From Triangularia verruculosa (taxonomy: Eukaryota > Ascomycota > Sordariomycetes > Sordariales > Podosporaceae), in assembly GCA_033296885.1 (NCBI GenBank), contig MU863875.1, positions 248,001 through 312,000 on the forward strand: a stretch of DNA of 64,000 nucleotides, in the 5' to 3' direction. Made by a program: the position numbers and the translations under genes. The notes beneath the pieces were generated by a model, which was not told the origin of the DNA, searched no databases, and saw only the letters and a program-made list of their open reading frames with translations. Positions 21,345 to 34,063 of the stretch are shown here, piece after piece; position 1 is the stretch's first letter, and every line of letters begins with the position of its first letter.

Positions 21345-23259
21345 TCAAGTCTTTCTCAGTGACTTCAACAACGGCGCAATCCGACTCCTCTTGCTCAACC
21401 CAACTCTATACCCCGCCGGTTTGATCGGAGTAGCCCCGGCAGCAGGCTTCTCATCCTTGACTTTTTTGACCTCTGATTTCATCTCCACTTTCGTCTCAGT
21501 AACCACTTCCTCGACGGCCTGCTTTTCCTTCACTGGCTCCTCCTGCTGCTTCTCGCCCCACTCCCCATCACCATTCTCACCATCCTCATCAGAGTCAACC
21601 ACCACCTCCTTCTTCTTCCTACCCCCCTTGCCCTTTGCAGCAGCTGCCTTCTTCCCTTTTGGTTGAGAATTAGTAGGCATATCTGCCAGTGGCTCCCTCA
21701 CTTCCCCTGAGGCCCCATCTTCAACATCAATCACGACCGGCTGAGTTTTAGCTACAGTGTCGGCCTTCTTTGGCCGACCTCTCTTCTTCTTGGCTGGTGG
21801 CTGTTCCTCTACCACTGGTGCGGGCTCGGGCTCGGCTGCAGGCTCCATCGTTTCGGGTACCATCTCAGGTTCCATCATATCTGGCACTGGGGCTACTTGC
21901 CCTTCTGATGTAGAAACAGACGTGTCAGGTTGGTAGACCTCACTAAGCTCCACTCCTGGCACTGTCTCTACTGCCTGGGGGACAGGTTCCTTCTTCTTTC
22001 GGCCACGTTTCTTCTTGGGCTGCGGTTCTGCTTGGGGTTCTGGTTGTTGTTCTGGCTCCGTTTGGGGGATAACTTCATTGGAAGTAGCCTCCAAGATATG
22101 GCCGTGGTCGTTCTCGGCTCCAAAGTCGCCGTCCTCGTCATCGTTCTGACTTGTCCGTCTCTTCTTGGTTTTACGGCCCGAGGTTGTTGAAGAAGGAGGC
22201 TCCATATCTGTTTTCCCTCGACCCTTTCTCTTACTGCTTGAGGTGGAAGGAGGCGCCATGTCGTTCAGAACGTCCGGCGACGACTATTCTTTCGATTAGC
22301 ATAAGTCCTTCCCAGTCACCTGGCTGAGAACAAACCTGATAGCCCGCCGGCGTGGCATTCTCCCCACCAACACCACCGGTGGACGGCATCTCCCTCCTAG
22401 AAGAACTCCCAATCCTACTCGGCGTCGTATACGCAATCGTCGTAAGCGTCATCCCGCTCGACTTGTGCACCTCCGTTCCCTGCACCTGCAGTGGCAGTGT
22501 CGGCAGTGGCACCCCAGCTTCACTAGTAGAAGAGTTGGGAAGAGACACCGTCGCATACTGCTCCTTCTGACTGGGGGTCAGCTCGCTTGTAGCTACATAC
22601 ATCTCAGTTGTCGTGTTCGGCACAAGAGCCACTGGACTGGTCTCGGCAGCCGCACTAAGGCTGCGTCTCGTCCGCTTGCTACTCCTCGCCGGTGTCGAAG
22701 CTGGGAAAGCATATGGATCTTCATCTTGAGCCTCAACGACTTGTGTGCGCTTCCTCGCTGAACGAGTTGATCGCACTGAGCTAGAGGCTGCTGCAGCGCC
22801 TGGTTCGGCCGTTGGCGGAAGCGAACTGCCAGGGAAATCCCACACGCTGGCATCTGCAGCTTTCCTCGGGGTGGTCAAATCGACAATATCATTATTTTCG
22901 GCTTGTTTCTGTGTAGCCGCCTTTGCCCGCGTGGCTTTTCGTGTGGAGGGCGGCATTGATGGGATTTGTGTACTGATATCGTCGCTGGTCGTTTGCAGAA
23001 ACTGACCCTCCCAGCCAATATGTTGCCCCTCGTAAACTCGCTCGAAAAAAGATGGATCGGTCGAGAGGGTGCTAGTATTTGTAACCTGAACGTTGTTTAT
23101 GGCGCTTGGAAGTGGCGGCGCCGCTGTTGCCTGCTGTTGTTCGGGCACATCCTCGGGTTCTGGAGCTGCACCAGCGATTGGGATCATGTCGGCTCCATAT
23201 TCTTGGTCATCGAAGTCGTCGCCATCGTCTTCCGAGTCGAGAATTTCTCTCGGCGCCAT
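21345..23259 (-). CDS. AT-hook nuclear protein, two exons
   Basis: A probable chromatin-associated DNA-binding protein. Exon 1 runs 23259-22336 and exon 2 22283-21345. The 52-nt intron (22284-22335) has a GTTTGT donor, a GCTAATC branch site and an ATAG acceptor, and joins ATPAGYQ to SSPDVLND in phase 0, giving 620 residues. The start is MAPREILDSEDDGDD; an open frame upstream of it lacks support. AT-hook cores lie at about 398-406 (KKKRGRKKK) and 473-481 (KKKRGRPKK), with further basic patches (GGRKKKE). Much of the protein is low-complexity, acidic and Pro/Glu-rich. The last 20 residues (YRVGLSKRSRIAPLLKSLRK) look like a folded or binding motif. The specific role is unknown. It lies 274 bases from the Rtp1 gene on the same strand. 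Confidence 0.82.
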
Positions 23260-23533
23260 TTTCGTCGCAATTGGTCTCTGTCTTTGTCTGATCAACACGA
23301 TGAGCGCAAGGTTTAGTGGCTGCTGCGGGGCCACTGAGGTGGGAGGAAACCTGGAACGCGTTGGGGGACGCGCTGTCACGGGTTGCCAAGAAAGGTACCA
23401 AAGTTTATTTTGGACCCCTGGACTTGCACAACATCACAGCAATGGTCACTTCAAGAAGAAAGCAGCTGTTAAAGTGTGCATTCAAAGTATGTATCTCAAA
23501 TATCATCATCCGTTAATGTACAGTGAATCCAAA

Positions 23534-26322
23534 CTACTCAATCTCCTCAATCCTCGGCCTCCCTCCCACCTCAGCATTCACATCCGGATTCACCCTCTCC
23601 ACCGGATTCACCACCAACCCTCTCAACATACCCAACCCTCCTGCTCTCTTCATCTCATCCTCTTCACTTCCCACCACCAGCCTCCTCACCCCCCAATTCT
23701 CCAAACTCTCCAACAAATCCCCCGCATGCCTTCTCACCAACCCATCCTCATCCGTCTCCCTCACCCACCCAAGCGTCCTTTTCACATCCTCCCTCGCCTT
23801 CTCTCCAAACCCGAAACCCAGTCTCCCTCCCCCTTCCTTATCCAACGCCTTGACAAACTCCAATATCATCATCACCGCCGCCCTCCTTAAAATCCCCGTT
23901 TCTAACTCCCTCTCCATCTGTAAGATGCTCACACAGAGCTCCACCGCCGTGTTAACAACCCTAACCCCCAGCCCAGAGATATTGACCTCCATCGCTGATC
24001 CCAACACCCCCAGCGCTGACGCTCGAATTCTGATATCCTCGCTCCCTCTCTTGCTTTCCCACCCTTCGACGATCTTTTCGAGGATTTCATTCCGGGCTTT
24101 CTCTTCGGGTGTCATAGGGTCACTGAAGTCGGGTACTGAACCGCCCCAAACATCGGCGGCTTCTTTGTTTTTTCTTTCCTGAAGTTTGGCGTCTCTTGCC
24201 TGCCGAGCTTCTGTTTTGGCTCGGCGGGCGCGGCGGCCGGCTACGGAGAGTAAGCCGTCGCCTACACGTTGGGCGAGGTCGCCGGTGAAAGTCTTTCCTA
24301 GCCGCTCGATGACTTGAGCTAAGGCCTCCGCGAACCGCTGTCTCGCGTCGACAGAGTGGGTTTCCTTCGGGTCAATGAACTGATCAAGCAGCTCGTTGGT
24401 GACGGCGTTGGGGTGGGAAGTGGCGAGAAGGGTGTACAGTTTGATGATGCGGAGGTATATGTACTCGTCACTATCGGATATGAGAGAGGACAAAAGGACC
24501 AAAATGCCTGGTATGTCTAGGACGGGTGAATTTGAGGTTATGAGGGTGCCGATTAGATGCAGACCTTCGGACCGCACAGGTGGTGGGGAGTCGGGGGCTG
24601 TGATGTAAGAGATGGCCAAACTGTAAGTTTTCCGGTCTTCGATTTGGCGGTCGGTGGGGGCCGATGGCAGGGATTCGGAAGGGTCGTTGATTTCGTCCCG
24701 ATAAAGGAGTAACAGCCGGAGGTTGTTGGCTGTTTTTCCTGTGTCGGTTCGGGATTTGGAGATCTTGTCCAGGGAGTTTTCGATGAGGGATAAGGTGTCA
24801 GGATCGACTCGGGACTTTTGAAAGCCGGGGACTGTGACAATCATGTTGAGAAGACTGAGGGCTACTCCGGTGACTTCCTCATCGATGTCGTCCTCGGAGA
24901 CGTCAGCGGAGCTTGCTAATATTTCGCTGGCCAGATCGAGGATGCGTCGTGGTTGAGTGGCGAGCTTGTCTGGGACCTTCTCCATCATGGACTGGAGAGT
25001 TTTGATTTCAATCAGCTGTTCTAAAGGGTCTCGAGTTTCCTCAAATTCTTCCTTGATGAGAACGTTCCCGCTCTTTGACCGCCGGGCTGCCTTGAACCAC
25101 CGTTTCAAGAGCTCAAGAAAAGCACCGATAACGTCAGCATCAGACATGGTCGTGGTAACCAAATGCAAAAATTTGGTGATTTTGCTATCGATCTCCTCCA
25201 TGGTGATCTGAGGACCAGCTGATGGAACACCGCCGATTCTTGGCTGTGCCTCAACGATTCCGACTTCGTCTTTGGCTGTTGCTCTGTATATCCATTCTGG
25301 ACTCTGTTGGCTGTATCCTCCTACATATCCCATATTTTTGATCAAGTAGAGGACAAGTTCAGTCGACGGGGCTAGCTTCAAGTAAACCTTGAGCAGTTCT
25401 AATGCCGGTTTACTAATGGATTCCGTCAATTCCGCACTGGCACCTTTCCATGTTGAAAGCGTCCATAAAGACGGCAACAGTGGCGAAAGTAGACGCTTAG
25501 ACAGCCCCTGGTTTGGATGTGAAACTACCAGCGACTTGAGCCTGCGGAGAGCAGCAGTCAGGTCTTGGTATTTCACAAGAGTTCTCTCTTTGCTAAGGTC
25601 GACGATCCCGTCGTCCTCTTCAGTCGAGAGTGGTTGCGCATTTGGTGGTGGTTTGATGGCATGGAGCAGAGGCTCAGCTAGGTGTTTCCAACCTGCCGTA
25701 CCTGGAGCTCCAGAAGCTTTGCGTCCCAAGATCCCGAAGCCGATGATGTATGACGCCGTTCTCGTCAACTCTGGCCCTTCGTGACCATCGAGAAGCACCA
25801 GGAGCTGCGGCGCAATGCCTGAGTACCATGTTTCGGGCGTCACTGATGAAGGGGGAACCGATAGCAGTTTACTGGCCATGTCCAAGGCCTCATGAGTAAT
25901 GTTGGCGCCCCTTTTCTGGGGGACAGCCGCCTCCGACACTTTCACCGTGCTGGAGGGGTGGACGGCAAAGACAAACTCCATCGTGGCCCTGACGCCATCT
26001 GGACGAAGCGGTATCAGGGTCAGGGCTTCCATCAGCTTGGGACGGAGCCATGCCGGTGCATGACCGGGCCTGACTAGAATATTCAGGGCAGCTATGAGGT
26101 TGAAGGCCTTTATTCTGGGCACCTGTTAGATGAAGGCCTTGCTCAAGAAGATGCAATGGGTCATCCTTGCCTCTGAATTGCATCGTCCCACTCCTTCCTT
26201 CCTTCAGTTCGGGAAGACTCGGGAATGTCTGGGGAGAAGGCCTTGGATCCAATGTCCAAGATGGACTGCATCAGCTTCTGGCGAGCATTGTTTCTCCGCT
26301 GCTCAGTAGCAACTGGATCCAT
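23534..26322 (-). CDS. RTP1: Rtp1/TANGO6-type RNA polymerase assembly and nuclear import factor
   Basis: Yeast Rtp1 helps assemble RNA polymerase II and carry it into the nucleus; it is a HEAT-repeat-like protein of about 980 residues. Here exon 1 is 26322-26171 and exon 2 26114-23534, giving 910 residues. The 56-nt intron 26115-26170 appears to be GC-AG: AG|GCAAGG donor, CTAAC branch, CCCAG acceptor. It joins DDAIQ through a split Arg codon to IKAFNLIAALNILVRPGH. Helical repeats fill the protein. A block at about 548-692 (ISYITAPDSPPPVRSEGLHL, ILVLLSSLISDSDEYIYLRI) fits the RTP1 C-terminal region 1, and about 748-857 (NTAVELCVSILQMERELETG) fits region 2. The family assignment rests on these recalled motifs and the overall helical pattern. 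Confidence 0.82.
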
Positions 26323-29300
26323 GGCTGAGCTAAGATCTCGTCGATGATGTCAGAGTCGAGGTGAGGGTCGAAGTTTGAGGTCAGTCTCCGTGATAAACAA
26401 AATTTCAATAAACGCTAACTATCTCGAGTGACCGTCATTCGGAATCGATGCTTCCCAGGCAATTCAGAGACTCCCTCAGATTGATAGCGCCTGCTTACTG
26501 GACAAACAGAGCCCGTGACTTCGCGAAGCTTCTGAGCTGTTTGGAGTCAGAGTGGGTCTCGTGGTCTGTGCGTTTCACGGGAGCTCGACGCGGTCTCCAG
26601 CATTTGAACGCGTCTTCCTCCCTGGCAACTCGACTTGCATCTTTCCCCCGCAAACTTCCCAACATCACCAATTACCTCACAATGTCCGAAAGGAATTGCC
26701 TTCGACCAAAGCACATCAATTCAAGAACCTCGCCAGAGATGCAGCATTGTCAATACAATATCGAAATATCAACTTCAACAAACAGCCCCAGGTGTCACTG
26801 ATCGTCCGGACCAAGCTCTTTCATCACTCTACAAACGCACGTCGCCTCCTCCACAGTTCTCCGACTCTGATTTTCCGCAAGGAATGCTCCTCTGGGGCCA
26901 CCTCACTGGGTTCTGGACTGTCCGCAGTACGTCGCAGCTTCGATCCTGTATCAGGAACCTCCAAGCCTGCCGCGCTGGGATCACTGCGGCCATCGTTTCC
27001 ACGCCAGTCCCGCGAGGTGAATCGGTTTCGGAACTTAACCCTAAGTTTTCATTTGGTCAACAAGTCTTGCGCTTCAACAGTCATTCAAACCGTCTTCTAA
27101 GCCTGCGCTCTTCGGACGTGAAGTCGGTCGCTGAAAAGCGATGCGGACGGACCTGATGGGGGCAATGCGGGCCGACCGGCGGCGCGATCTTCCAGACACC
27201 TTTGGGTGGGCGACGTCAGTTCCTATGAGTCCACATGGTAAGGGCCCCGATATGAGGTCGCTCGTCAGGAACTCGACTCTGGGGTATTTTGGCTCTGGTC
27301 ATTATGGATCTTCTGGCTTGGTGTCCAGCTGTTCAACGGGTGTGGGGAATACCTTGTCGGCTTCGGCCAGCATGCTCTTCTGGTTGCTATGCAGCCTTGA
27401 AGTGAGAGGGAGAGCGCAGTCTTGGCTTCACACGGTCATGTACATTGGGATTTCAATTCTTCCTGTCTACAAATCACCTCGCCGGAATCACCGCAAGGTG
27501 AGCGAGGCTTGTTAGGCCACACACGGAGATCCCAATGGATGACATTCCCGCCAGACTATCACGCTCTCGGTACCCTTGATCTTCATCAACTCTCTGTATG
27601 CGTACGATCCCACTCAAGGCAGCCAGACCCCCAGGACCACGCCGTGGCATATTTTGCTCGACGTGTCTATGAATTCTCATAGTATCCGACTAGGCGCATT
27701 AACTCTCCCTCGTACGGCTTTGTCCTACGTCCGGTGAGACGCCAAACAACCGTGTCTTTGACACAACCTTCCTTCGGCTGTGTGTCTTGCAAAGGGCATA
27801 TTAGTTGGAGATGACAGCGCGGTTTTTGAGGATGTCTTTTGTCCGCGCGTTAATGCCCTCCTTGGCCTGCCGTTTTGGTACTGGGTGGAGAGGAATCAAA
27901 AACTAGTCCCTGTTGGCAATGCGATACACACGGAAAGAGCTTGTTCGGTTCGGTCTTTGATACTCGGAGTCTGCGAGTTTTGGTTGCCGGTTTTGACATC
28001 TGCTGCATTGATGACGGCGAGGTTCGACTATTGGATTGATTTGTGGAGGTCTGGGTACTTTTTTGTGAGGGGTGTGATGCTGGAGAGGAGACCAGTCAAC
28101 TGGATGAGGACTCACTGCTTCGAACTTGGGTGTCTTGGCTGAAGGACAGGTAGGGGGAGGGGAGATCAGTTGCTGGGACCCATCTAGAGTTGGAGTCAGA
28201 GTTTCGTGCTCGTCTGGCCTCTGAGATCTCCTTCCTCTGCTTGTCTGGAACCTTGATTTCTCAAGGGAGGGCTGTTGGTGTGCTCGGTTGGCTGGCGAGA
28301 TGTGGCTTTTCTTTGGAACAAGGACAACCTCAAAAGAGGTGGTCCTGGTCGTCTTCCCCACTAAAAAGTTGGGAGGGCGGCCCCTCGGAAACGAGGATAA
28401 GTATTTTCTGGTCTCTTGGTGTTGTATTGGTGCTAACTTGCCGACAGGAAGATTGAGACGATGCTGTGGATGTTGGGTTTGTAAGCTCCGTTCGTTTGTC
28501 AATCCCACTGTGTTTCACTTCAGTCAGCAAACATCCTTCAATCTGATCACGAAGAACAGGAAAGGCCTTGATTATCCAGGTATTTCTAACCGCAGATGTC
28601 ATTCGCACGAAAAATGCAGGAAATGTCGTTCCAGAGCATGGCAACTGTTGGCACTTCGCAGTCATTGCTCACCGAGGCAGAAAACAGCCTTTAATCTTGA
28701 GATACTTGTATTTGCCGATTATATATTCGAGAATCAGTTAGCCGTCAATATTTTTGCAAATATCCACATGACGACAGGTCCATAAACTCAGTTCTATCTC
28801 TTTCGTTATTTGTTGAAGGCTTCAGAACTCGGTTAAGCCCCCATCAAGTACACCGGCGCAAATTTGTCGATCAATCCAGAATTTTTTGCATCTCCTCGAG
28901 ATTTATTTGACCTGGGCTTGACCTCAACAGCAATGCTTTATTAAGCTGCTCGATGTATGCTGTTGACTTACCCCAAGGTCTATATCTTAGAGCTATCTGG
29001 GCAAGGGAGCATGTTGATGAACAGCGAAACTTGAACGAGAGACCATTGGCCACGATGGAGAAGTAAACTTCAGAATAGAACGCTGATATACGTCGGCAGT
29101 AAATTAAAACAGAAGCGCAAGATGCTCAACTCTTTGCCATATTTGATGGCTTAGGTTTAGGCTGAGTTTCATTTACGCTGAGACGAGGCATTGGCATATT
29201 CTATCCATCCGACATGATCGACAGATGTTAGTTGGTGTCTGGTTTGATGGATCTGGTGGAAAATTGACTCTCGGTAACTGATCTTTTTATTGACATAAAA

Positions 29301-31274
29301 AGGTGTCAAAGTGTCAAACCTTTGCGATCTACTCTAGATACCTACCTTACTTACCGGTGAAGACACAATATCATTTAACAAGCCTTTGCAAGATAACTTG
29401 GAACTATAAGACACCGGACTTTGATGTGGCTAAGGAGTCACCTAGGCCCGTTTATGCTCCTGATGCTCCAAGAAAACTCACAGGACTTTTGTATTTCCAC
29501 TGTCGTCGACTGCTCCCCATAAGCAGGTTGGACTGCTACAGATATCAACTCATTCAGATCAAAGAGTAGTGAACGTCTTTACTGACAACCACAACAGGCG
29601 CAATTAATAAACAATTCAGGGCATGGTTTTGGCGCACTGTTCGGATCCAGAGCTTGCAGGACAACAAGCAACATATCCATCAACCCAAGACTTCTACAAC
29701 CCTGTGCTTGTCTTTCACCTCTTTGAAGCTGCTGTATCTACGGCCTTGTAACTACTTTACCAGGAAGTTATTCACCTTGATCAAGCATGAAAGCCAAGAA
29801 CCGCACCGTTTTTCTTCAAAACATTGCGGCTGACGTTAACATTTGGTACACCTTCCCAACAAGGTCATATCTTTCGAAATGTCAACTTCCTGCACCCCCT
29901 AATCTCACCAACTGCAGAGAAACAAAATGTGGCTGCCACGAGGTTTACCCACGAATCGATTATGCAAGCTCGTGATGGAGCAGTGTGAACGCCATGTACC
30001 TGCATAGGTACCTTACCTTACCTAGAACATCTCCCAAGATTTTCAGATTTCTGGCTTCCTTCGAGCCTTTGTTTACAAGGTCACAAGTCTGGTTGCTAAC
30101 GGTGACGATGCGCATCAAAGCCGCCGTTACGAAACTTCAACTGAATCCATGACCACTGTTCAGGTAAATATGGGGTGTAAGGTAAGCCAAGTGTTGATAC
30201 CACTCTGATACCACAACACCATCGAATCGCAAGCGCACCTATTCAAAACCCGATTGTCAATCGGCATCACCGAACATGTCACACAAACCACCTACGTAAA
30301 CTTGCTCACCTAGTGTACTCTTCAAACTCTTGCATGCACAGGTTGTACCCATAACCCCCACCACCATCATCACCATCACCATCACCCTCCACATCACGAC
30401 CAAGAAAAGCAAGTCAGCCTTACATCATCTCACCCGCGATCCCCCCCTCCTCCTTCGCAAGCCACCATCGACAAGATCACACACACACCCGCTTAGTAGT
30501 ATTGATTCACAGGGTAACAACAAAGGATCCGAACATCCCCTGACCTGAACTTTCTTGCGCGCGGGGGAGAGGGTGCCATTCGCAAAGGAGCGACAGGATA
30601 GTGTGGGCGACATCAAACGCTAATGCACCGAAGGGCGCTAGAACACCAAACTTTCAATCTTCCCTTTTGGCCCTTCTAGAAGGGATGTGAGGGGGTGACG
30701 GATGGAATCCTTCATTGGAGGTGTGACGACAACTTTCCAAGATGGATGGGTGACATTGCATATACATTGCGTTCCATTATCCCATCGAGGCGAGCAAAAG
30801 GCCCTGCCTTATTACTGTGCCGTAACGGTTCTCTTGCGTGCGTCGCGACATCGAACGAATTCATCAAAGCAAGGGGATGGATGGAACGATGAGCTTTGGA
30901 GGGAAAAGAGAAAAGAAAAGGTGCCATGTCAAATTCGTCATGAGAGTGAGGACGAAAAAAAAGGTGGGATTTACCCGGATCCCACCCCTCCGATTGCACG
31001 CGCGTCTGCGAAGCAGGGTTGAAAATGCAAAACCACCTGCTCAAGTAAAAGAGGCTCGTTCAGAAATGGGTGGTCTTTTCCCACATTGTACATCTGTTGG
31101 CTTTCGGCGAGCCCGGCGATCCAAAACTACATACCACCATGTCATGCCTGGAACTTTCGACAACTCGGACTCTGAAAAGCTTGGGACCCAGATAATGGAG
31201 CATCTTTATTGAGGCAATCTAGATGGTCACATTACGATCTAATTATCAGTTAACCCCAACGTGTGTTCAAGAAA
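26323..31274. other. Interval without a firm gene
   Basis: The segment 26323-26550 is the Rtp1 promoter. A coding-like block follows (see separate entry). From about 28700 to 31270 the DNA is AT-richer with no sustained open frame on either strand, only short simple tracts such as a CCATCA/CACCAT run near 30357-30385. The last few hundred bases are the 3' flank of RAD3. Confidence 0.45.
26552..28140 (+). pseudogene. Unresolved coding-like block (possible decayed or multi-intron gene)
   Basis: One plus-strand frame stays open from 26552 for about 850 bases apart from stops at about 27100, 27118, 27239 and 27396. It contains hydrophobic, membrane-like segments (VFWLWSLWIFWLGVQLFNG, GEYLVGFGQHALLVAMQP). 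Further on, LIFINSLYAYDPTQGSQTP, TPWHILLDVSMNSHSIRLG and VNALLGLPFWYWVERNQK appear in shifting frames. GTAAGG (27238) and GTGAGC/GTGAGA donors are present, but I could not build one consistent exon chain. Either a gene with several introns or a relic with stop-creating mutations would fit. No family is recognised. Confidence 0.25.
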
Positions 31275-34063
31275 CTACCCATCCAACGCCATGAGTTCTG
31301 CCTCATCGTCCTCGTCCATCTCATAGTCGCTATCCGGCCTTGGGTTCGCAGCAACTGCCGCCTGTTGCGCTGCCTGCTGCTGGTTCCGCTGCTCCGTAGC
31401 CTGTAGTTCCTTGATGAGTTCCTCCTGCATCTGCTTCTGATGCTCCTTCAGTTGCTCAAGGGTCCAGATACTGATGCCCTCCTGGTCCTCAGTGCGGAAC
31501 GGCTGGGCGATCGTCTTGAGGAAACGCCGGGCATTACTGATTGCCATATCTGTGGAGAGATTGGTGTCTGCCTCGTTGAGCCCCTGGTTGATCCACTTGG
31601 GCAGCTGAGCACGTTTCCTCTGGAAACGTCGGTCTGCGAGAACCATGATGCCGTAGTCATCCTTACCGCGAAGTACACGACCCAAGCACTGGGCAGCGTG
31701 GCGCATGGCGTCGAAGGAGAGGAAGTCGTTCTCACGGATGCGGTATGTCTCTCGTAAGAACTCGAGACGGGCCTTGAGGATTCGACTCTCTGTGTACTGA
31801 AAGGGCACGCCAATGTTTAACACCGCACGGCCGTAGTGGTGATCGAAATCGATACCCTCAGAGACCTTGCCACGAGCGACACACAGGAGGACTGCTCCAC
31901 GCCCCTTGTTGCACGCAGTGCGGTATGTCTCAAGGGCTAGCGATGTCTCTTGGGCATCGGGGGTCTCAACGAGAATAAGTTTGTATTTCCACACCTCGTC
32001 AAGAATGCCCATTCCTTGCCACATGGATATGATACTTTCCATGTAAAGGTATGAAGGGAAAAAGACCACCATGCCATCAGGAGTGATCTTTGCAAACTCT
32101 GTGAGTAGGTTACCGTAGTTCCTGACGACACTAGGTTCATTGCGGACCTGGAAACCCGTTGAGATGGTGGCTTGGTCACTTCCCCGCGTGACAATCATTG
32201 GCAAGAATGATCGTCTGGCCAGTGTCATGGAGTATGACTCTTGAACCACAGTGTCAAAGTCGAGCATCTTGGGGTACATCTCCAGCGGCGACATTGTACC
32301 GGATGTGATGATGACTGAGCTGAACCGGTCAAACACCGGCTTGATGGCGATGGCAGCATCCAAACAGGTAAAGTGGAGTACCGGGTTAGGCACCTCGGCT
32401 GTGTCTGATTCATAAGGCTCTAGAATCAGGAGGAAACCCTTCTCATACGTCGCTACCAGGGTTGCAAAAGTGGCCACTTCCTGCAGGGGCTGGTAGTCTT
32501 CGATGTTGGTCAGCTCCAGCGTCCTCACCAAGGAGGTTAGTCGCTCGGCGCAGAATCTGAGAGGCTTCTTCTCGATGAATGTGTACTCCTTCAAGTGGGC
32601 CAGGAAAGAAGGTGGCGTCTCTGAGATGACCTGCCTGACTTTCATTCGAGTCTTGAGATATTCGATGAACCTCCTGAGGAATGCAACGAAGTGCTCGGCG
32701 CGTCTGATATTACCTGGCACTGCTTCTTTGAGAAGATCATCCGGGAGGGCTAAAACAATGTCAGTATAGATGAACCGAAGAACACCCTGGCGTGATAAAC
32801 ATACTCGGGTTTGCCATAAACGAGTCCTCTGCGCGAGTTTCGTCATTCCCTCTCAGCCCCTCCACCAACTTCTCATACTCGTCTTGCAGCTTCTGCTGGT
32901 CAGAGTCCCGCATTTCATTGATCTTGTTTTCCAAGTTCTGGGCTCCTCTGGTAGCCCTCCGCAGCGAATCTTCAGTGATATCTGTGCTGAGGGATTCGAT
33001 GCAGACGTTGTCGATGTTGTGAGCCTCGTCGAAGACAACGATGCAGTCTTTGGAAAAGTCCTTGGAAACGCGCTCGGCGATCTTGGGGTCGAGCAGATAG
33101 TGGTAGCTGTAAATCACTACATTGCACTGGTTCATCATCCTTCGCGCGGTGAAATACGGACATTGGGTATGTTGTTGGCCGTATTTCAGCAGGCCATCGA
33201 GCGACCAAACACCGTTGGGTATGAGGTTGTGTGGTTCAAGGTTGTCGAGATTCTGCCCCGGTGTCAGCCAAGCCTTGGCCCAAGGTTTGAAGGGCTTACA
33301 TCATGATAGACGCAGACTTCGACATCTTCGCCCTTTTTCTTTTTCTCCTGAATAAAGCCTGCCGTTAAGCTACGGCACCGGGCATCGACAACACTGCCGC
33401 TCTTTTCTCGTTTTACTATCCGATATTCGTTAGCACAACGAGCCCTTGCTTCTTCCGACAGCCAAGAAACTACAAACCTGATGGATGTAGACAGAGGTTT
33501 TTACGGCTAGTGAGTCCTAAAGCCCGGAAATCCTCGTCATGACCAAGTCTCTCCGCGCGGAAGGCCATGAGGGACTTCAGCTCTACAAGGGCCTTTTCGA
33601 TCTCAGACATTGTTCGAGAGCAGTAAATGAGCGGACGTTTCTCCTTTGATGACATCTGGTAGGCGACAATGAGGGAGAGTAGGGTGACTGTTTTCCCCGT
33701 GCCCGAAGGCATCTCCAGAACGCAATTTCCCCCAGCATCGAGTGTTTCTGTGTTTCGTTAGACTTGGACATATCTGACGGGAAGCTGGAGAGGACCCACT
33801 CTTCAGGTCTACCATGTAGCTGTGCCATGGCACTTGGGTGTTAGCAGCAAGTAGCACTGGGAAAATAACCAGATCTTCTCATACGTACGCATATTGCTCT
33901 ACGGAAAGGTCAGCTAAATGCACAAGGTGAAGATAGCAGAGGAAAACATACCAGGATAGATACGGGGATAAGGGAAATGGACCAAAAGGTCTGAAGTTCT
34001 ATTAGCACACCATCGCCAATATGAACAAGAAATGAAAAACATACCCTCAATGTAGAACTCCAT
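31275..34063 (-). CDS. RAD3: TFIIH DNA helicase Rad3/XPD
   Basis: ATP-dependent 5'-3' DNA helicase of TFIIH, needed for nucleotide excision repair and promoter opening in the nucleus. Eight exons: 34063-34045, 33990-33952, 33898-33889, 33819-33800, 33747-33478, 33415-33300, 33252-32805 and 32749-31275. They join in frame to 798 residues (yeast Rad3 has 778). All introns are GT-AG, 47-69 nt. Walker A MPSGTGKT has Lys48; the four 4Fe-4S cysteines are Cys115, Cys133, Cys154 and Cys189; the DEAH box is 233-236. Later conserved segments include the PGNIRRAEHFV and VIITSGTMSPLEMYPKML blocks, RGKVSEGIDFDHHYG, and FDAMRHAAQCLGRVLRGKDD. The C-terminus is Gln-rich then acidic (DSDYEMDEDDEAELM). The third exon is only 10 nt. 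The start MEFYIEDLLVHFPYPRIYPE matches the family N-terminus. Confidence 0.96.
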
